The notes: generated by a model from the letters alone, not told the origin. 63,544 bases of DNA from Bacillota bacterium (GCA_013178275.1 JABLWZ010000024.1:1-63544), one strand, 5' to 3'; counted from the first letter of the stretch, positions 1-8,586 are shown. A program made the numbers and translations.

Positions 1-128
1 ATCAGGTCAGGATCGAGGCCGCTTAATTTTTCGTTATTTGTTTTTTCTTTAAAAGCTACGTTATTGAACCCTTTTGGGAGGGGTTTAGTCAGGTGTTGCC
101 TTTCCGGAACTGTTATTTTCAGGACAGA

Positions 129-184
129 AAGACGCTCCGAACCATAATGGGCTCTCATGCCCCCGCAGGGCTCACCCACTATTT
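129..184. repeat. Left copy of a dispersed ~55-bp repeat
   Basis: This AAGACGC... ACCCACTATTT segment recurs in the same orientation at 63380-63433. The last 29 bases (156-184) are identical between the copies and the first half differs at several positions. The left copy lies just downstream of the RLP1 gene. No coding function is visible in bases 1-209. It may be part of a mobile-element end or an intergenic repeat family; I do not recognise it. Confidence 0.7.
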
Positions 185-209
185 AAAGCTGATTGAATGC
201 TGGTGCGAT

Positions 210-1358
210 TCAGGATTCTCCATTGGGGATTTTCCCCCCCGCGAACCGCTCCACCATCTCCCGAAAGTAGCGGGAGTTCTCCACCAGGTCGGGCCCGTGC
301 TTGAACAGCCCGCCGCCGATCAGGAATATCACATCGGGGCCATAGACCTCCAGCAGCTCCGGGACCCGGTCCAGGCTCATGCCCCCCGCGGGGCAGGGGA
401 AGATCGGTTTTATCGCTCCCATCTCGACCGAGGTCCCGGCCGCTATGCTCTCGCACTCCTCCCTGCTGAAAGAGAAACGCCCCCCGAAGTTGGGGTAGAT
501 TACCGCATCGGCCCCGGCCAGGCGGGATAACTGTCCATAAAGGGCGTAGTGGGATATCCCGTCGTCCCGGCTGGTGACGAAGCTCCCCTGGAAGGCGGGG
601 TGGCTGAAGATCGGCAGCGCAAGGCTGTCGTCATCGGCGATCTCCCGCAGGGCGTCGATCCCGGCCAGCCCCGGAGCCAACAGGAACCCGCCCGCCCCGG
701 CCGATGCGGCTAAAGCCGCCCGCTCAAAAACCTTACGCGGGGAGGAGGTTATGTTCGCGACGTAGATCGATCTTCGCCCCATGAGCCGGTTGGCCCGGCT
801 CACCGCCTCGGCGCAGAGCCTCACCCTCTCCTCGAACGGCGCGAAGCACTGGTCGGTTATCCCGTGGTCGTCCTTGATGATGTCGATGCCCCCCAGGGCG
901 AACTGGTAGGCCATCTCCGCCAGTTCCCGGGCGGAGAGCCCCATGGGTTTCAGAGCGGTGAACAGCAGCGGCCGCCGCTCCACCCCGAGCCTCTCCCTAA
1001 GCCCGGATATCCCGAAACGGGGTCCCCGGTACCGGCCGAGCATCGAGGGCGGCAGAACCATCCGCTCCAGGCGGTGCCCCGGCTTCAGGCTGATGTTGCC
1101 GTAGAGCACGTTCAGCAGCTGGGTCAGCTCGTTGGCCGCCGTCTCGGCGGCGTAGCTGACGACCGCCCGGAAGCGGTCGCCGTGGGGCTCGAAGGACTCC
1201 AGCCGGCCGACCACGCTGTCCCGGATCGTCCCTGCCGGGATCAGCTCCCCGGGCAGCTCCACCGTCTGCTCCAGGCAGATGTCCCGCGCCTTAGCCAGGG
1301 CCTCCTCCTCGCTACCGGTCAGTATATATACCGCCTGAAACCTCTCGCCAGAAAGCAT
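210..1358 (-). CDS. RuBisCO-like protein (form IV, RLP1) with altered metal motif
   Basis: This 382-aa protein has the RuBisCO large-subunit fold signature but is not expected to fix CO2. Visible landmarks are Asn88 (YGNIS), Lys137 (LKPMG), the carbamylated-lysine motif GGIDIIKDDHG with Lys162, Asp163 and Asp164, His253, a GG pair near 325 and GGG at 348-350. The Glu that normally completes KDDE is His165, so metal binding is probably changed. The loop-6 Lys is also absent (GGRFSF). The start was placed at 1358 because GGAGGT lies 6 nt upstream; an in-frame ATG at 1394 has no such site. A cupin gene is divergent 169 bp away. Form IV proteins are enolases, isomerases or decarboxylases of sugar phosphates or thiosugars; the substrate here is unknown. 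It is clearly different from the second RLP at 61485-62801. Confidence 0.9.
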   Translation of the reverse strand: MLSGERFQAVYILTGSEEEALAKARDICLEQTVELPGELIPAGTIRDSVVGRLESFEPHGDRFRAVVSYAAETAANELTQLLNVLYGNISLKPGHRLERMVLPPSMLGRYRGPRFGISGLRERLGVERRPLLFTALKPMGLSARELAEMAYQFALGGIDIIKDDHGITDQCFAPFEERVRLCAEAVSRANRLMGRRSIYVANITSSPRKVFERAALAASAGAGGFLLAPGLAGIDALREIADDDSLALPIFSHPAFQGSFVTSRDDGISHYALYGQLSRLAGADAVIYPNFGGRFSFSREECESIAAGTSVEMGAIKPIFPCPAGGMSLDRVPELLEVYGPDVIFLIGGGLFKHGPDLVENSRYFREMVERFAGGKIPNGES

Positions 1359-1527
1359 CTCCGTACCTCCAACCCGTTTTTTATCTCTTGACACCTGGTC
1401 CTATTATCCCTACAATTTCCTATATTCGGTGCATCCCCGATTTCACCGGTCCCGGCTGCGCTGAACGGCATAGGCCGTGGATCTGCAGCCGATATCTGAA
1501 TTATAACCAAAGAGGAGAACATTTGTC

Positions 1528-1977
1528 ATGGAAAACAGCAAGGTCATCCGCCACCTGGACCCCCGGCGGTGGGAGGGCGTATCGGTGCTCGACTACAAGG
1601 AGGAGGGCCAGCACTTCCAGTCCATCACCCGCCAGGTGCTCTTCGACGGGGAGACCGATTTTCCCTGCCAGGTCCGCTACTTCGAAATCGATGAGGGCGG
1701 CCACTCCACACTGGAGCGGCATCAGCACGTCCACGTGGTGATGATCATCCGCGGCCGGGGCCGGGTGCTGCTGAACGACCGCGTAGAAGAGGTAAAGGAG
1801 TTCGACCTGGTCACGATACCTCCCCAAAACTGGCACCAGTTTCGGGCGACCGAGGGGACCCCGCTGGGTTTCCTGTGCCTGGTCAACGTCGAGCGCGACC
1901 GCCCGGTGCTCCCGGGCGAGGAGGATTTGGAGATGCTCAGGGCAGATCCGGACATCGCCGGCTTTATCAGGTTTTAA
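1528..1977 (+). CDS. Small cupin-domain protein
   Basis: The 149-aa protein is one cupin barrel. Cupin motif 1 is visible as GGHSTLERHQHVHVVMIIRG, with three His ligands and a Glu, and motif 2 as PPQNWHQFRATEGTPLGF. This is a typical mononuclear metal site, so it may be an isomerase, a dioxygenase or simply a ligand-binding protein. A good Shine-Dalgarno (AGAGGAG) precedes the ATG. It is divergent from RLP1, and the roughly 170-bp gap must hold both promoters. The pairing suggests, without proving, a shared substrate. Confidence 0.85.
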   Translation: MENSKVIRHLDPRRWEGVSVLDYKEEGQHFQSITRQVLFDGETDFPCQVRYFEIDEGGHSTLERHQHVHVVMIIRGRGRVLLNDRVEEVKEFDLVTIPPQNWHQFRATEGTPLGFLCLVNVERDRPVLPGEEDLEMLRADPDIAGFIRF

Positions 1978-1984
1978 AAATAAA

Positions 1985-2022
1985 AAGGCCGGTCCAAGCA
2001 CCTGAACCCGGGACCGACCCAT
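1985..2022 (-). terminator. Terminator of the mutase operon
   Basis: GGCCGGTCC and GGGACCGACC form a 9-10-bp stem around a long loop. Read on the minus strand, the stem is followed by a T-rich run (TTTTTATTTTT) directly downstream of the B12-subunit gene. The cupin gene ends on the other side, so it may serve both. Confidence 0.65.
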
Positions 2023-2031
2023 TGTTAAATT

Positions 2032-2427
2032 TTATAAACCGCTTTTATCAATCCAGGCCAGGACTGACGTGAAGGACGTTCCTGGCGTGAAAACCGCCTT
2101 GATTCCGTTATTGAAAAGGTACTGGAAGTCACGCTCTGAGATGATGCCTCCTCCAATGACCTCGATATCGCCGGCGCCTTTTTCCCGCAGCAGGTTGATG
2201 ACCGCCGGGAACAGATAACGATGGGCGCCCGAGAGGCAGCTGAGGCCCAGCAGATCGATATCCTCCTGGATAGCTGCGTTGGCTATCTGCTCCGGGGTCT
2301 GGTGACAGCCAGTAAAAAACACCTCAAAACCCGCGTCGCGAAAACTTCTAGCTATGACCCGGGCACCCCGATCGTGCCCATCCAGCCCTGGTTTGGCTAT
2401 CATCACCCGCAGCCTTTTTCCAATCAT
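2032..2427 (-). CDS. B12-binding small subunit of an acyl-CoA mutase
   Basis: This 131-aa protein is a stand-alone cobalamin-binding domain of the methylmalonyl-CoA mutase C-terminal type. The base-off/His-on motif DGHDRG is at residues 16-21 (His18 is the lower axial cobalt ligand), followed by the usual Ser-Leu segment (GLSCLSGAH) and GGG (VIGGGII). It lies 27 bp downstream of the large-subunit gene and has its own AAGGGGGG site. The split architecture (about 560 + 130 aa) is that of isobutyryl-CoA, 2-hydroxyisobutyryl-CoA and archaeal methylmalonyl-CoA mutases. Confidence 0.93.
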   Translation of the reverse strand: MIGKRLRVMIAKPGLDGHDRGARVIARSFRDAGFEVFFTGCHQTPEQIANAAIQEDIDLLGLSCLSGAHRYLFPAVINLLREKGAGDIEVIGGGIISERDFQYLFNNGIKAVFTPGTSFTSVLAWIDKSGL

Positions 2428-2454
2428 CTTGTTCCCCCCTTCTATTTCAAAAGC

Positions 2455-4134
2455 CTAGTACAGACCAGGGTCACGGTATTCCCCGAATACCTCCCGGTAA
2501 ACATCGCAGATCTCTTGTACGCTGGCATACGCTTTCACGGCTTCGATGCAGTAGGGCATAACGTTCTCCCCTTTTTTGCTGGCGTCCCGCAGGCGGTCGA
2601 GGCACTCGCGCAGGTGACGGTTGTCCCGTCTTCTCCGTACCCCGTTCAGTCTCTTGATCTGGTCCTTCTCAACCTGATCGTTGATTTCCAGAAAAGGAAT
2701 AGGGGTTTTCTCCTCCGCTACGTACTTGTTGACCCCGATCATTATTTTTTCTCCCGCATCAATCTGTCGCTGAAACCGGTAGCTGGCGTCAGCGATCTCC
2801 ATCTGCGGGAACCCCTTCTCGATCGCCGCCACCATGCCCCCCATCTCGTCGATCTTTTCGATGTACTCCCATGCCTGCTCTTCCATTTTATTGGTCAAGG
2901 CCTCTATAAAGTAGGAACCCGCCAGTGGGTCGATGGTATTAACAACGCCAGTTTCTTCGGCGATGATCTGCTGGGTTCGAAGGGCTATTTCAACCGCGTG
3001 GTCTGACGGTAGGCACAAAACCTCGTCCAGTGAGTTGGTGTGCAGCGATTGGGTCCCACCCAGCACCGCGGCCAGGGCCTCGACGGCGGTGCGCACTACA
3101 TTGTTGTAAGGCTGCTGCGCGGTCAGGGAACATCCCGCGGTCTGGGTATGGAAGCGCATCCACATCGACCTGGGGTCCTTAGCCTGGAAGCGGTCACGCA
3201 TAGCCTTGGCCCAGATACGGCGCGCGGCCCGTAGTTTAGCGATCTCTTCGAAGAAATCGATGTGGGAGTTGAAGAAGAAGGAGAGGCGAGGAGCGAACTC
3301 ATCCACACCCAGGCCTTTGCGGCGTATGATGTCCTCCACATATTCCATGCCGTCACGAAGGGTAAAGGCCAACTCCTGCACCGCTGTTGAACCCGCCTCC
3401 CGGATGTGGTAACCGCTGATGCTGATGGTGTTCCAGCGGGGGACATACCTGGTTCCGAACTCTACGGTGTCGCTTATCAGCTTGACGGAAGGCTCGGGTG
3501 GACACATCAGGGTCTTCTGTGCGATAAACTCCTTGAGCATATCGTTTTGAATGGTCCCCCCGATTCTGTTCAGGGACACCCCCTGAAACTCCGCAGCCGC
3601 GCAGTACATGGCCCAAAGGGCGGTGGCTGGCGGGTTAATGGTCATAGAGGTGGTGACCTCACCTATCGGGATTTCTTTAAACAGGGTCAGAAAGTCATCC
3701 AGGGTATCGATTGCCACGCCGCACTTGCCGCACTCACCCCGGGCCTTGGGTGAATCGCTGTCATACCCCATCAGGGTGGGAAAGTCGAAGGCGGTGGACA
3801 GGCCCGCATTTCCGCCTCTGAGCAGCATGTGCCAGCGCCGGTTGGTGTCCTCCGCGCTGCCCATGCCTGAAAACATGCGAAACGTCCAGTACTTCCCCCG
3901 ATACCCGGTGACCTGATTCCCACGCAGGTAAGGGAACTGTCCCGGGTAGCCGATCTCACTGGCGAAGTCCATGGATTCAATATCCTCTGGGGTGTAGAGC
4001 CGCTTGATTTCCAGGTCTGACACCGTGGACCACCGCTCCTTGGTTTCCTGGCTCCGGGCCAATGTCTTTCGCACCTCGTCCTCCCACTTTTCTTTCAGCT
4101 CCCGTGAATGCTCCAGGACCGAAACGTCAAACAT
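2455..4134 (-). CDS. Acyl-CoA mutase large subunit, isobutyryl-CoA-mutase-like specificity residues
   Basis: The 559-aa protein is the substrate-binding TIM barrel of the B12-dependent methylmalonyl-CoA mutase family and lacks the cobalamin domain, which the next gene supplies. Conserved landmarks include GTIQNDMLKEF (Gln196), SISGYH and HTQTAGCSLTAQQPYNNVVR. Counting from Gln196 (Gln197 in the Propionibacterium enzyme), the residue equivalent to Tyr89 is Phe88 (MFSG) and the one equivalent to Arg207 is Gln206 (FIAQK). Methylmalonyl-CoA mutases need Tyr and Arg there; Phe plus Gln is the isobutyryl-CoA mutase pair. The position corresponding to the 2-hydroxyisobutyryl-CoA mutase Asp is Ala115. 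Isobutyryl/butyryl-CoA or a related branched acyl-CoA is therefore the likely substrate. No MeaB-type GTPase chaperone is encoded nearby. Confidence 0.9.
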   Translation of the reverse strand: MFDVSVLEHSRELKEKWEDEVRKTLARSQETKERWSTVSDLEIKRLYTPEDIESMDFASEIGYPGQFPYLRGNQVTGYRGKYWTFRMFSGMGSAEDTNRRWHMLLRGGNAGLSTAFDFPTLMGYDSDSPKARGECGKCGVAIDTLDDFLTLFKEIPIGEVTTSMTINPPATALWAMYCAAAEFQGVSLNRIGGTIQNDMLKEFIAQKTLMCPPEPSVKLISDTVEFGTRYVPRWNTISISGYHIREAGSTAVQELAFTLRDGMEYVEDIIRRKGLGVDEFAPRLSFFFNSHIDFFEEIAKLRAARRIWAKAMRDRFQAKDPRSMWMRFHTQTAGCSLTAQQPYNNVVRTAVEALAAVLGGTQSLHTNSLDEVLCLPSDHAVEIALRTQQIIAEETGVVNTIDPLAGSYFIEALTNKMEEQAWEYIEKIDEMGGMVAAIEKGFPQMEIADASYRFQRQIDAGEKIMIGVNKYVAEEKTPIPFLEINDQVEKDQIKRLNGVRRRRDNRHLRECLDRLRDASKKGENVMPYCIEAVKAYASVQEICDVYREVFGEYRDPGLY

Positions 4135-4159
4135 CTTGATTCCCCCTTCCTAGAATCGC

Positions 4160-5359
4160 TCAGGATATGTACCCGATGCCCTCGTCGAAGACCGTCAGGT
4201 TCTCCAACCCCCGGGGGGTTACCACCAAGGTGTTCTCTATCCCCACCGCCCCCTCGGGGAAGACGAACTTCGGCTCCAGGGCGAACACCATCCCCTCGGC
4301 CAGCGGCGTATCGAACCCCCGGGCCAGCACCGGCAGCTCATCCAGCTCGATCCCCACCCCGTGCCCGATGAAACCCACCGGCTCGGGATAACCCATGAAG
4401 CAGTCCTGCAGCCCGTTCTGTCCCGCGATACGGACCGCCGATTCGTAGATATCGGAGCAGGACGCTCCCGGCCGGGTCCGCTCCTTGACCATCTCCTGGA
4501 TCTCCACCGCCAGCCCGTAAGCCTTCTCCATCCGGGGCGGCAGCCGGCCGATGCAGAAGATCCGCCCCTGGTCCACCATGTACCCGTCCAGGACCCCCAC
4601 GTAGTCCACCATTATCGGCTCGTCGCGGTTGATCACCTTGAACCCCGCCCCCTGGGGAAAAGAAGGGTTGAGGCCGCTGCCCCCGGTGGGCCCGTCGAAG
4701 AAGCTGGGGACTGACAGGTTCCACCCCGACATCAGGTGCCCGTAGACGATTTCCATGTTGAAGCCGCGCATGCGGATGAAGCACTGGTGACCTCCCTGGC
4801 GGTAGACCGATTCCAGCCGGCTGGCGAGATCGACCTCGGTCATGCCCTCCCGCAGGAACTCCCTGACGTGCGAAAACATCCGGTGGTTCAGCCGGGCCAC
4901 GTCCCTGATCACCCCCAGCTCGTAGGGGGACTTGACCGCCCGCACCTGGCGGATCAGGGGGCTCACGTCCACGATCTCCACCGGTCCCAGCAGCCGGTGG
5001 TAAAAGAAGTAGAGATTGGCGGGCAGCACGTCCAGCTCGAACCCGAGGCGCCCGATCCGGCCCGGGCAGAGGGACCCCAGCTCCCCGGGCAGGTTTTTCG
5101 GGTTGGCCAGGGGCCGGATGTTCTTCAGTTCAGACTCCCGCAGCGCCCGTTCCAGGTTCTTCCTCACCATCAGGGTGGGATCCCCGGCGGCCGGGATAAA
5201 GAGGTGGGAGCGCTGGGTGGTGCCGGCGAAGTAAAACAGGTCGGCGTTCTGCACGATGACCGCGCCGTCCAGTCCCTTCTCCCGCATCAGCTTCTGCAGC
5301 CGGGCAGCCCGATCCTCGAGTTCCGACCGCGGGGTGCGGCGGACCGGGTCGTATCTCAT
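4160..5359 (-). CDS. M24-family metallopeptidase (Xaa-Pro dipeptidase/creatinase fold)
   Basis: The protein of about 399 aa has an N-terminal creatinase-type domain (about 1-150) and a C-terminal pita-bread M24 catalytic domain. All five metal ligands are recognisable: Asp in MVDYVG, Asp in VDQGR, His in GHGVG, Glu in ALEPKF and Glu in GIENT. The start was set at the second ATG (5359) because AAGGAGGT abuts the first ATG and lies 6 nt before the second. It is the promoter-proximal gene of a three-gene unit with the acyl-CoA mutase subunits (25-bp gap). It may be an Xaa-Pro dipeptidase or a non-peptidase C-N hydrolase of the creatinase group; the pairing with a mutase is odd and unexplained. 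Confidence 0.85.
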   Translation of the reverse strand: MRYDPVRRTPRSELEDRAARLQKLMREKGLDGAVIVQNADLFYFAGTTQRSHLFIPAAGDPTLMVRKNLERALRESELKNIRPLANPKNLPGELGSLCPGRIGRLGFELDVLPANLYFFYHRLLGPVEIVDVSPLIRQVRAVKSPYELGVIRDVARLNHRMFSHVREFLREGMTEVDLASRLESVYRQGGHQCFIRMRGFNMEIVYGHLMSGWNLSVPSFFDGPTGGSGLNPSFPQGAGFKVINRDEPIMVDYVGVLDGYMVDQGRIFCIGRLPPRMEKAYGLAVEIQEMVKERTRPGASCSDIYESAVRIAGQNGLQDCFMGYPEPVGFIGHGVGIELDELPVLARGFDTPLAEGMVFALEPKFVFPEGAVGIENTLVVTPRGLENLTVFDEGIGYIS

Positions 5360-5579
5360 AACCATACCTCCTTGCCGAGTTTTATTTTTATGATAAAAAA
5401 AAGCATGACCCCCTGAGGGGGAATACTCACCGGTTAAAACTCGGTTGATACTGTTTAGGGTGTAAAACGGCTGGAGGTCTCGATCCCTCGGCCGCCGGCA
5501 GGAGCCGGCGCCTTAACACGGTTCCGGGATGGGTGCGCTTGCTCATTCGATGGGTGGGTTTTATCGGCTGGTTGGGTGT

Positions 5580-6926
5580 CTAGGTGGACCGGCGCTTTCC
5601 CCGCCAGAGCCCCGCGACGCGGTCAGCCTTCGCGGCTGGAAGGGGGTTTATCCCCCGTTCGTACCGGGAAAGGGTCTGCCGGGTCACCCCCAGCGCCCGG
5701 GCCAGTTCCACCTGGTGGATGCCGTATAAGCCCCGAAACCGTCGGATCAGCCTCGGGTCGTCCATTAGTTCCACCGGCGTCGGCGGGGCACCCGGCAGGC
5801 TCAGCAATTCGGGATTGGGTTTTTCAAACCGCCCCGCCGGTCTCTTTTGGTTCTTCCCGGCCGAAGCCCCCACCCGCCAGATGCTCCGCGCCAGGGCAAC
5901 CGACAGGGGAGTCTCCAGCCATCGCCTGAAGTACCCCCTCCGGCGGTTGGCGGGCTCCAGGACCGGGGCCTGGTCGATCACCCCGATCTCCTGCAGCCGG
6001 TTATGGGCGCTGATAAAGGCGTCCACCGTCTGGCCGGGGTTGCGCCAGTTCGCCTCTTCGCCGCAGAAGTCCAGGATCGACTTCGGGGTAGCCTGGGGAT
6101 ACCTCCCCTTGCGCCCGGCGGTGATCCCCACCATGATCCAGTAGGTTCCCAGCTTCTTGGTAAATCCCTCGTGGTACGGGCTGAGCCGCAGCAGGGCTTG
6201 GCTGTAATACCCGATCCACCGCAGTCCGGCGGGGTTCAAGAACTGGGCCAGGGCCTGGCCGCACCGAAACCCGAACCCGGTCAAGGTCTCCCCGTCGGAT
6301 TTGTACTCCAGGTCGATTATGTCCAGCAGCCGGTCCGCCCGCTCCCGGCCAAACCCCATCTCCCGGCCGGTCTTGTAGTCCCGCCAGGTCATGGCCAGGC
6401 GGAGGTCGGCCAGCCTCAGCACCTCCCGCCGGAAGTCCTGGTAAAGCGTCCGGGGGCTGCCGTGGCGGAGCCTGACCCCCCGGAGGCCGGCGATCTCCTC
6501 CAGCCGCATGCGGGCGATGCCGTGGCGGGGGTCGGGCAGCCGGGCGATCCGGCTCATCAGGATGAGGAAAACGTCCGCCGTCTCCACCGATAGTTCGCTG
6601 ATCGCTTCCCGCAGCCGGCCGTTGTAGATAAAACCCCAGCGGGGGGCCAGGAAGTGCCGGCTGAACGCGTGCATGCCCTTTTCCGGCTCCTTCCAGGGAA
6701 GGTAGCCGGGACACGGCAGTTCGTAGTAGATGGTGATGCGGCCGTCCCGCGCCTGGTAGTGGTAGTGCGGACGGTTATGAAAGTCCAGGGTCCAGCTGTT
6801 TTTCGGGCCCCCGGCGTAGATGGCCCGGAGCGCCGCGTAGATGATCGGGTTGACCGGGATGGGCAGCACCGGTTCAGCCCTCCGCCCTGGCGACAAATCC
6901 TTCCCGGAACTCTCCCCCCGTCCCAT
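5580..6926 (-). CDS. Large HTH protein, replication-initiator-like, function unknown
   Basis: A 448-aa basic protein. The C-terminal 60 residues are a clear Cro/C1-type helix-turn-helix (FRGLYGIHQVELARALGVTR followed by QTLSRYERG). The long N-terminal part has a LDFHNRPHYHY segment and repeated basic helices. Its layout recalls plasmid or integrative-element replication initiators, but I do not recognise a defined family. The start was put at ATG 6926, 9-10 nt after AAGGGGG, rather than the in-frame TTG at 6935. It is monocistronic and sits beside the AT-rich import-like DNA at 7-8.3 kb. Confidence 0.75.
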   Translation of the reverse strand: MGRGESSGKDLSPGRRAEPVLPIPVNPIIYAALRAIYAGGPKNSWTLDFHNRPHYHYQARDGRITIYYELPCPGYLPWKEPEKGMHAFSRHFLAPRWGFIYNGRLREAISELSVETADVFLILMSRIARLPDPRHGIARMRLEEIAGLRGVRLRHGSPRTLYQDFRREVLRLADLRLAMTWRDYKTGREMGFGRERADRLLDIIDLEYKSDGETLTGFGFRCGQALAQFLNPAGLRWIGYYSQALLRLSPYHEGFTKKLGTYWIMVGITAGRKGRYPQATPKSILDFCGEEANWRNPGQTVDAFISAHNRLQEIGVIDQAPVLEPANRRRGYFRRWLETPLSVALARSIWRVGASAGKNQKRPAGRFEKPNPELLSLPGAPPTPVELMDDPRLIRRFRGLYGIHQVELARALGVTRQTLSRYERGINPLPAAKADRVAGLWRGKRRST

Positions 6927-7325
6927 CGACCCCAACCCCCTTCGGAATCATCATTCTGCTTCTATTTTAAACCCCAGCCTAGATTTTGGGGCCGAATTTC
7001 CTGCCGCCGCACCAGTATAACCTGGAACTTTTTTAACCCATCTCGGGAGAATGTTAAAGCCCCTGTATTTCTCTGCTTGTTTTCCCTCTCTGAGAATTCT
7101 ATGATTAATTTATTTATTTCTTTATTAATGTTCTGCGATAAATATGAATAGATACGCAAAATATTATAAGCAGAATCATAATTCTACGATGGACTTTTTT
7201 ATTGATATCAAATCAGTGTGGCTACGACTTTTTTTAGCTGAAGACAACTGTCATAGAAAAAATAACCCTTGACACTGAAGGGTTATGGTGAGGATCAAAA
7301 GAGCCTATATTATTTAGATTGATAA
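6927..7325. other. AT-rich intergenic segment with no gene
   Basis: This 399-bp stretch marks a sharp fall in GC content between the HTH gene and the nucleotidyltransferase pair. It holds the upstream region of the HTH gene and, at its right end, the terminator of the pair. A 65-codon minus-strand frame at 6962-7159 has no convincing ribosome site or recognisable domain. The boundary is consistent with an edge of imported DNA. Confidence 0.5.
7262..7286 (-). terminator. Terminator of the nucleotidyltransferase pair
   Basis: ATAACCCTT and AAGGGTTAT form a perfect 9-bp stem with a 7-nt loop. On the minus strand the stem is followed by TTTTTT, just downstream of the 7326 stop codon. Confidence 0.85.
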
Positions 7326-7988
7326 CTACCAAAATACTTCTATCGCATTTTCTTTACATACTTTTAATATAGTATTTTTTTCGCTTCTACTAAGTCCATT
7401 AAAGATTAAGGATAGTTTACTCTTCTCTTCTTCAGAACTTACAATTGTCTCTAGAATTTGTTCAACTGAACGCATATCTTTTTCTCTTTTTTCTTTACGG
7501 TAAGGGTAAATTAGAAGTTTATGAAGTATATAGGCTTGAGGAGTCGGAACTCTGAGAGCGAGACCGTTATATGTAATATCCATAACATTGTCCTTAACTA
7601 TATCTAGGAACCTTAAACCCTCTACCCTGATACCCAAAGGTTTTACATCATAAGGTTCTGTTTTTCCTCTTCCCAGTTCCCTTACTAAAAATTCAACTTC
7701 TAGAAGTCCCTCTATATGAAAGAATTTAGTTGTGCCAGTTAAGGTATCCTGTTTGACTGCAAAATCATGTTCCTCTAAGGCAGTAATAAGTTCTACTTTA
7801 GGGACCTTGTTTATGTTGGGTATTAAAAGATCAATATCCATAGTCCTTAGATTGGCTATATATCCTGGAAAATAGACAGTCTCATATAAATACTCGGCCC
7901 AACTACCGATTATTATAACATGATCAAGTAACCTTATTCGTGCAATGGCTTCCAAAACCTTGTTAAAAGCTTCTCTCTGGTTGATCAT
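7326..7988 (-). CDS. Nucleotidyltransferase-fold protein (possible toxin of a type IV-like pair)
   Basis: This 220-aa protein has the nucleotidyltransferase signature: IIGSWAEYLYE (the Gly-Ser motif) followed about 20 residues later by TMDIDLLIP, with the two metal-binding Asp. The layout resembles the AbiEii/AbiGii-type nucleotidyltransferase toxins and related unassigned families. Its start overlaps the stop of the upstream 96-aa gene (ATGA), so the two are translationally coupled. Both genes are much more AT-rich than their neighbours, which suggests horizontal transfer. A role in phage defence or toxin-antitoxin is inference. Confidence 0.75.
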   Translation of the reverse strand: MINQREAFNKVLEAIARIRLLDHVIIIGSWAEYLYETVYFPGYIANLRTMDIDLLIPNINKVPKVELITALEEHDFAVKQDTLTGTTKFFHIEGLLEVEFLVRELGRGKTEPYDVKPLGIRVEGLRFLDIVKDNVMDITYNGLALRVPTPQAYILHKLLIYPYRKEKREKDMRSVEQILETIVSSEEEKSKLSLIFNGLSRSEKNTILKVCKENAIEVFW

Positions 7989-8275
7989 ATCCTTAGAGCT
8001 CTCTTAATAATCTTATAATCTTCTTGAATTTCTTTTAGTGCATTTTCATATTTTTTTCGTTGAAGAATTTGAAATTGTATTTTTCCTAGCTCCTCCTGCT
8101 TAATATAGCGAGAGCGGGATCTTCCCTCTTCACGATAGTTCAAATATACATATTCCTTCCCGTTAATCTTTTTTATGGAAATAGAACCCTTCGGCAGAGA
8201 AGATAGCTTCTGACGAAAAAGGCTCTCCATTTCATTAAGTCTTTTATATTCCTCTTCTAATACGCTTTTAATCAT
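7985..8275 (-). CDS. Small coiled-coil partner of the nucleotidyltransferase
   Basis: A 96-aa charged protein with an N-terminal helix, a short beta section (GSISIKKINGKEYVYLNYRE) and a long C-terminal helix rich in Lys and Glu. It resembles small DUF6788-like proteins that often precede nucleotidyltransferase genes, but this family call is tentative. It overlaps the downstream gene by 4 nt. If the pair is a toxin-antitoxin module, this would be the antitoxin or an adaptor. Confidence 0.65.
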   Translation of the reverse strand: MIKSVLEEEYKRLNEMESLFRQKLSSLPKGSISIKKINGKEYVYLNYREEGRSRSRYIKQEELGKIQFQILQRKKYENALKEIQEDYKIIKRALRI

Positions 8276-8586
8276 AGCGGGTTCATCCCCTTTTAAACAG
8301 AAATTTGGGATAACATTACTTCTATTTTAACCCACATTCCAATAATTTATCAACCAAAGTAGGTTAATCAATCAACTCAACTCTCTTACATATAGTTTAA
8401 CCTCTCATTAGCCATTTCTCAATATCTTGTAGGTTAAATTCTTTGTTGGATTTTGGGAAATGCTGTAATACTAAAAATATTACCCCTTGAAGACTATCAG
8501 CAATGGATTTAGTTACGCCATTTGAGATTGTAAGATTAAAGCCCCCTCCCGGGGGCTTTCCTGATACTCGCTTTTCACCCAGTTCA
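8276..8586. other. Intergenic segment with no gene
   Basis: The 311-bp gap carries the upstream region of the AT-rich pair on the minus strand and the terminator at 8538-8559. I see no reading frame or RNA gene in it. Confidence 0.5.
8538..8559 (-). terminator. Terminator hairpin after the 8587 gene
   Basis: AAAGCCCCC and GGGGGCTTT form a perfect 9-bp stem with the 4-nt loop TCCC. It lies about 30 bp beyond the stop of the minus-strand exported protein gene; the T-run is interrupted. Confidence 0.7.

Noticed and set aside
210..1358. A functional carboxylating RuBisCO
   Set aside because: The Glu of KDDE is His and loop 6 lacks the catalytic Lys; no phosphoribulokinase or other Calvin-cycle gene is in the window.
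2032..4134. Methylmalonyl-CoA mutase
   Set aside because: The Tyr/Arg specificity residues are Phe and Gln, and the split form with no MeaB fits an isobutyryl-type enzyme better.
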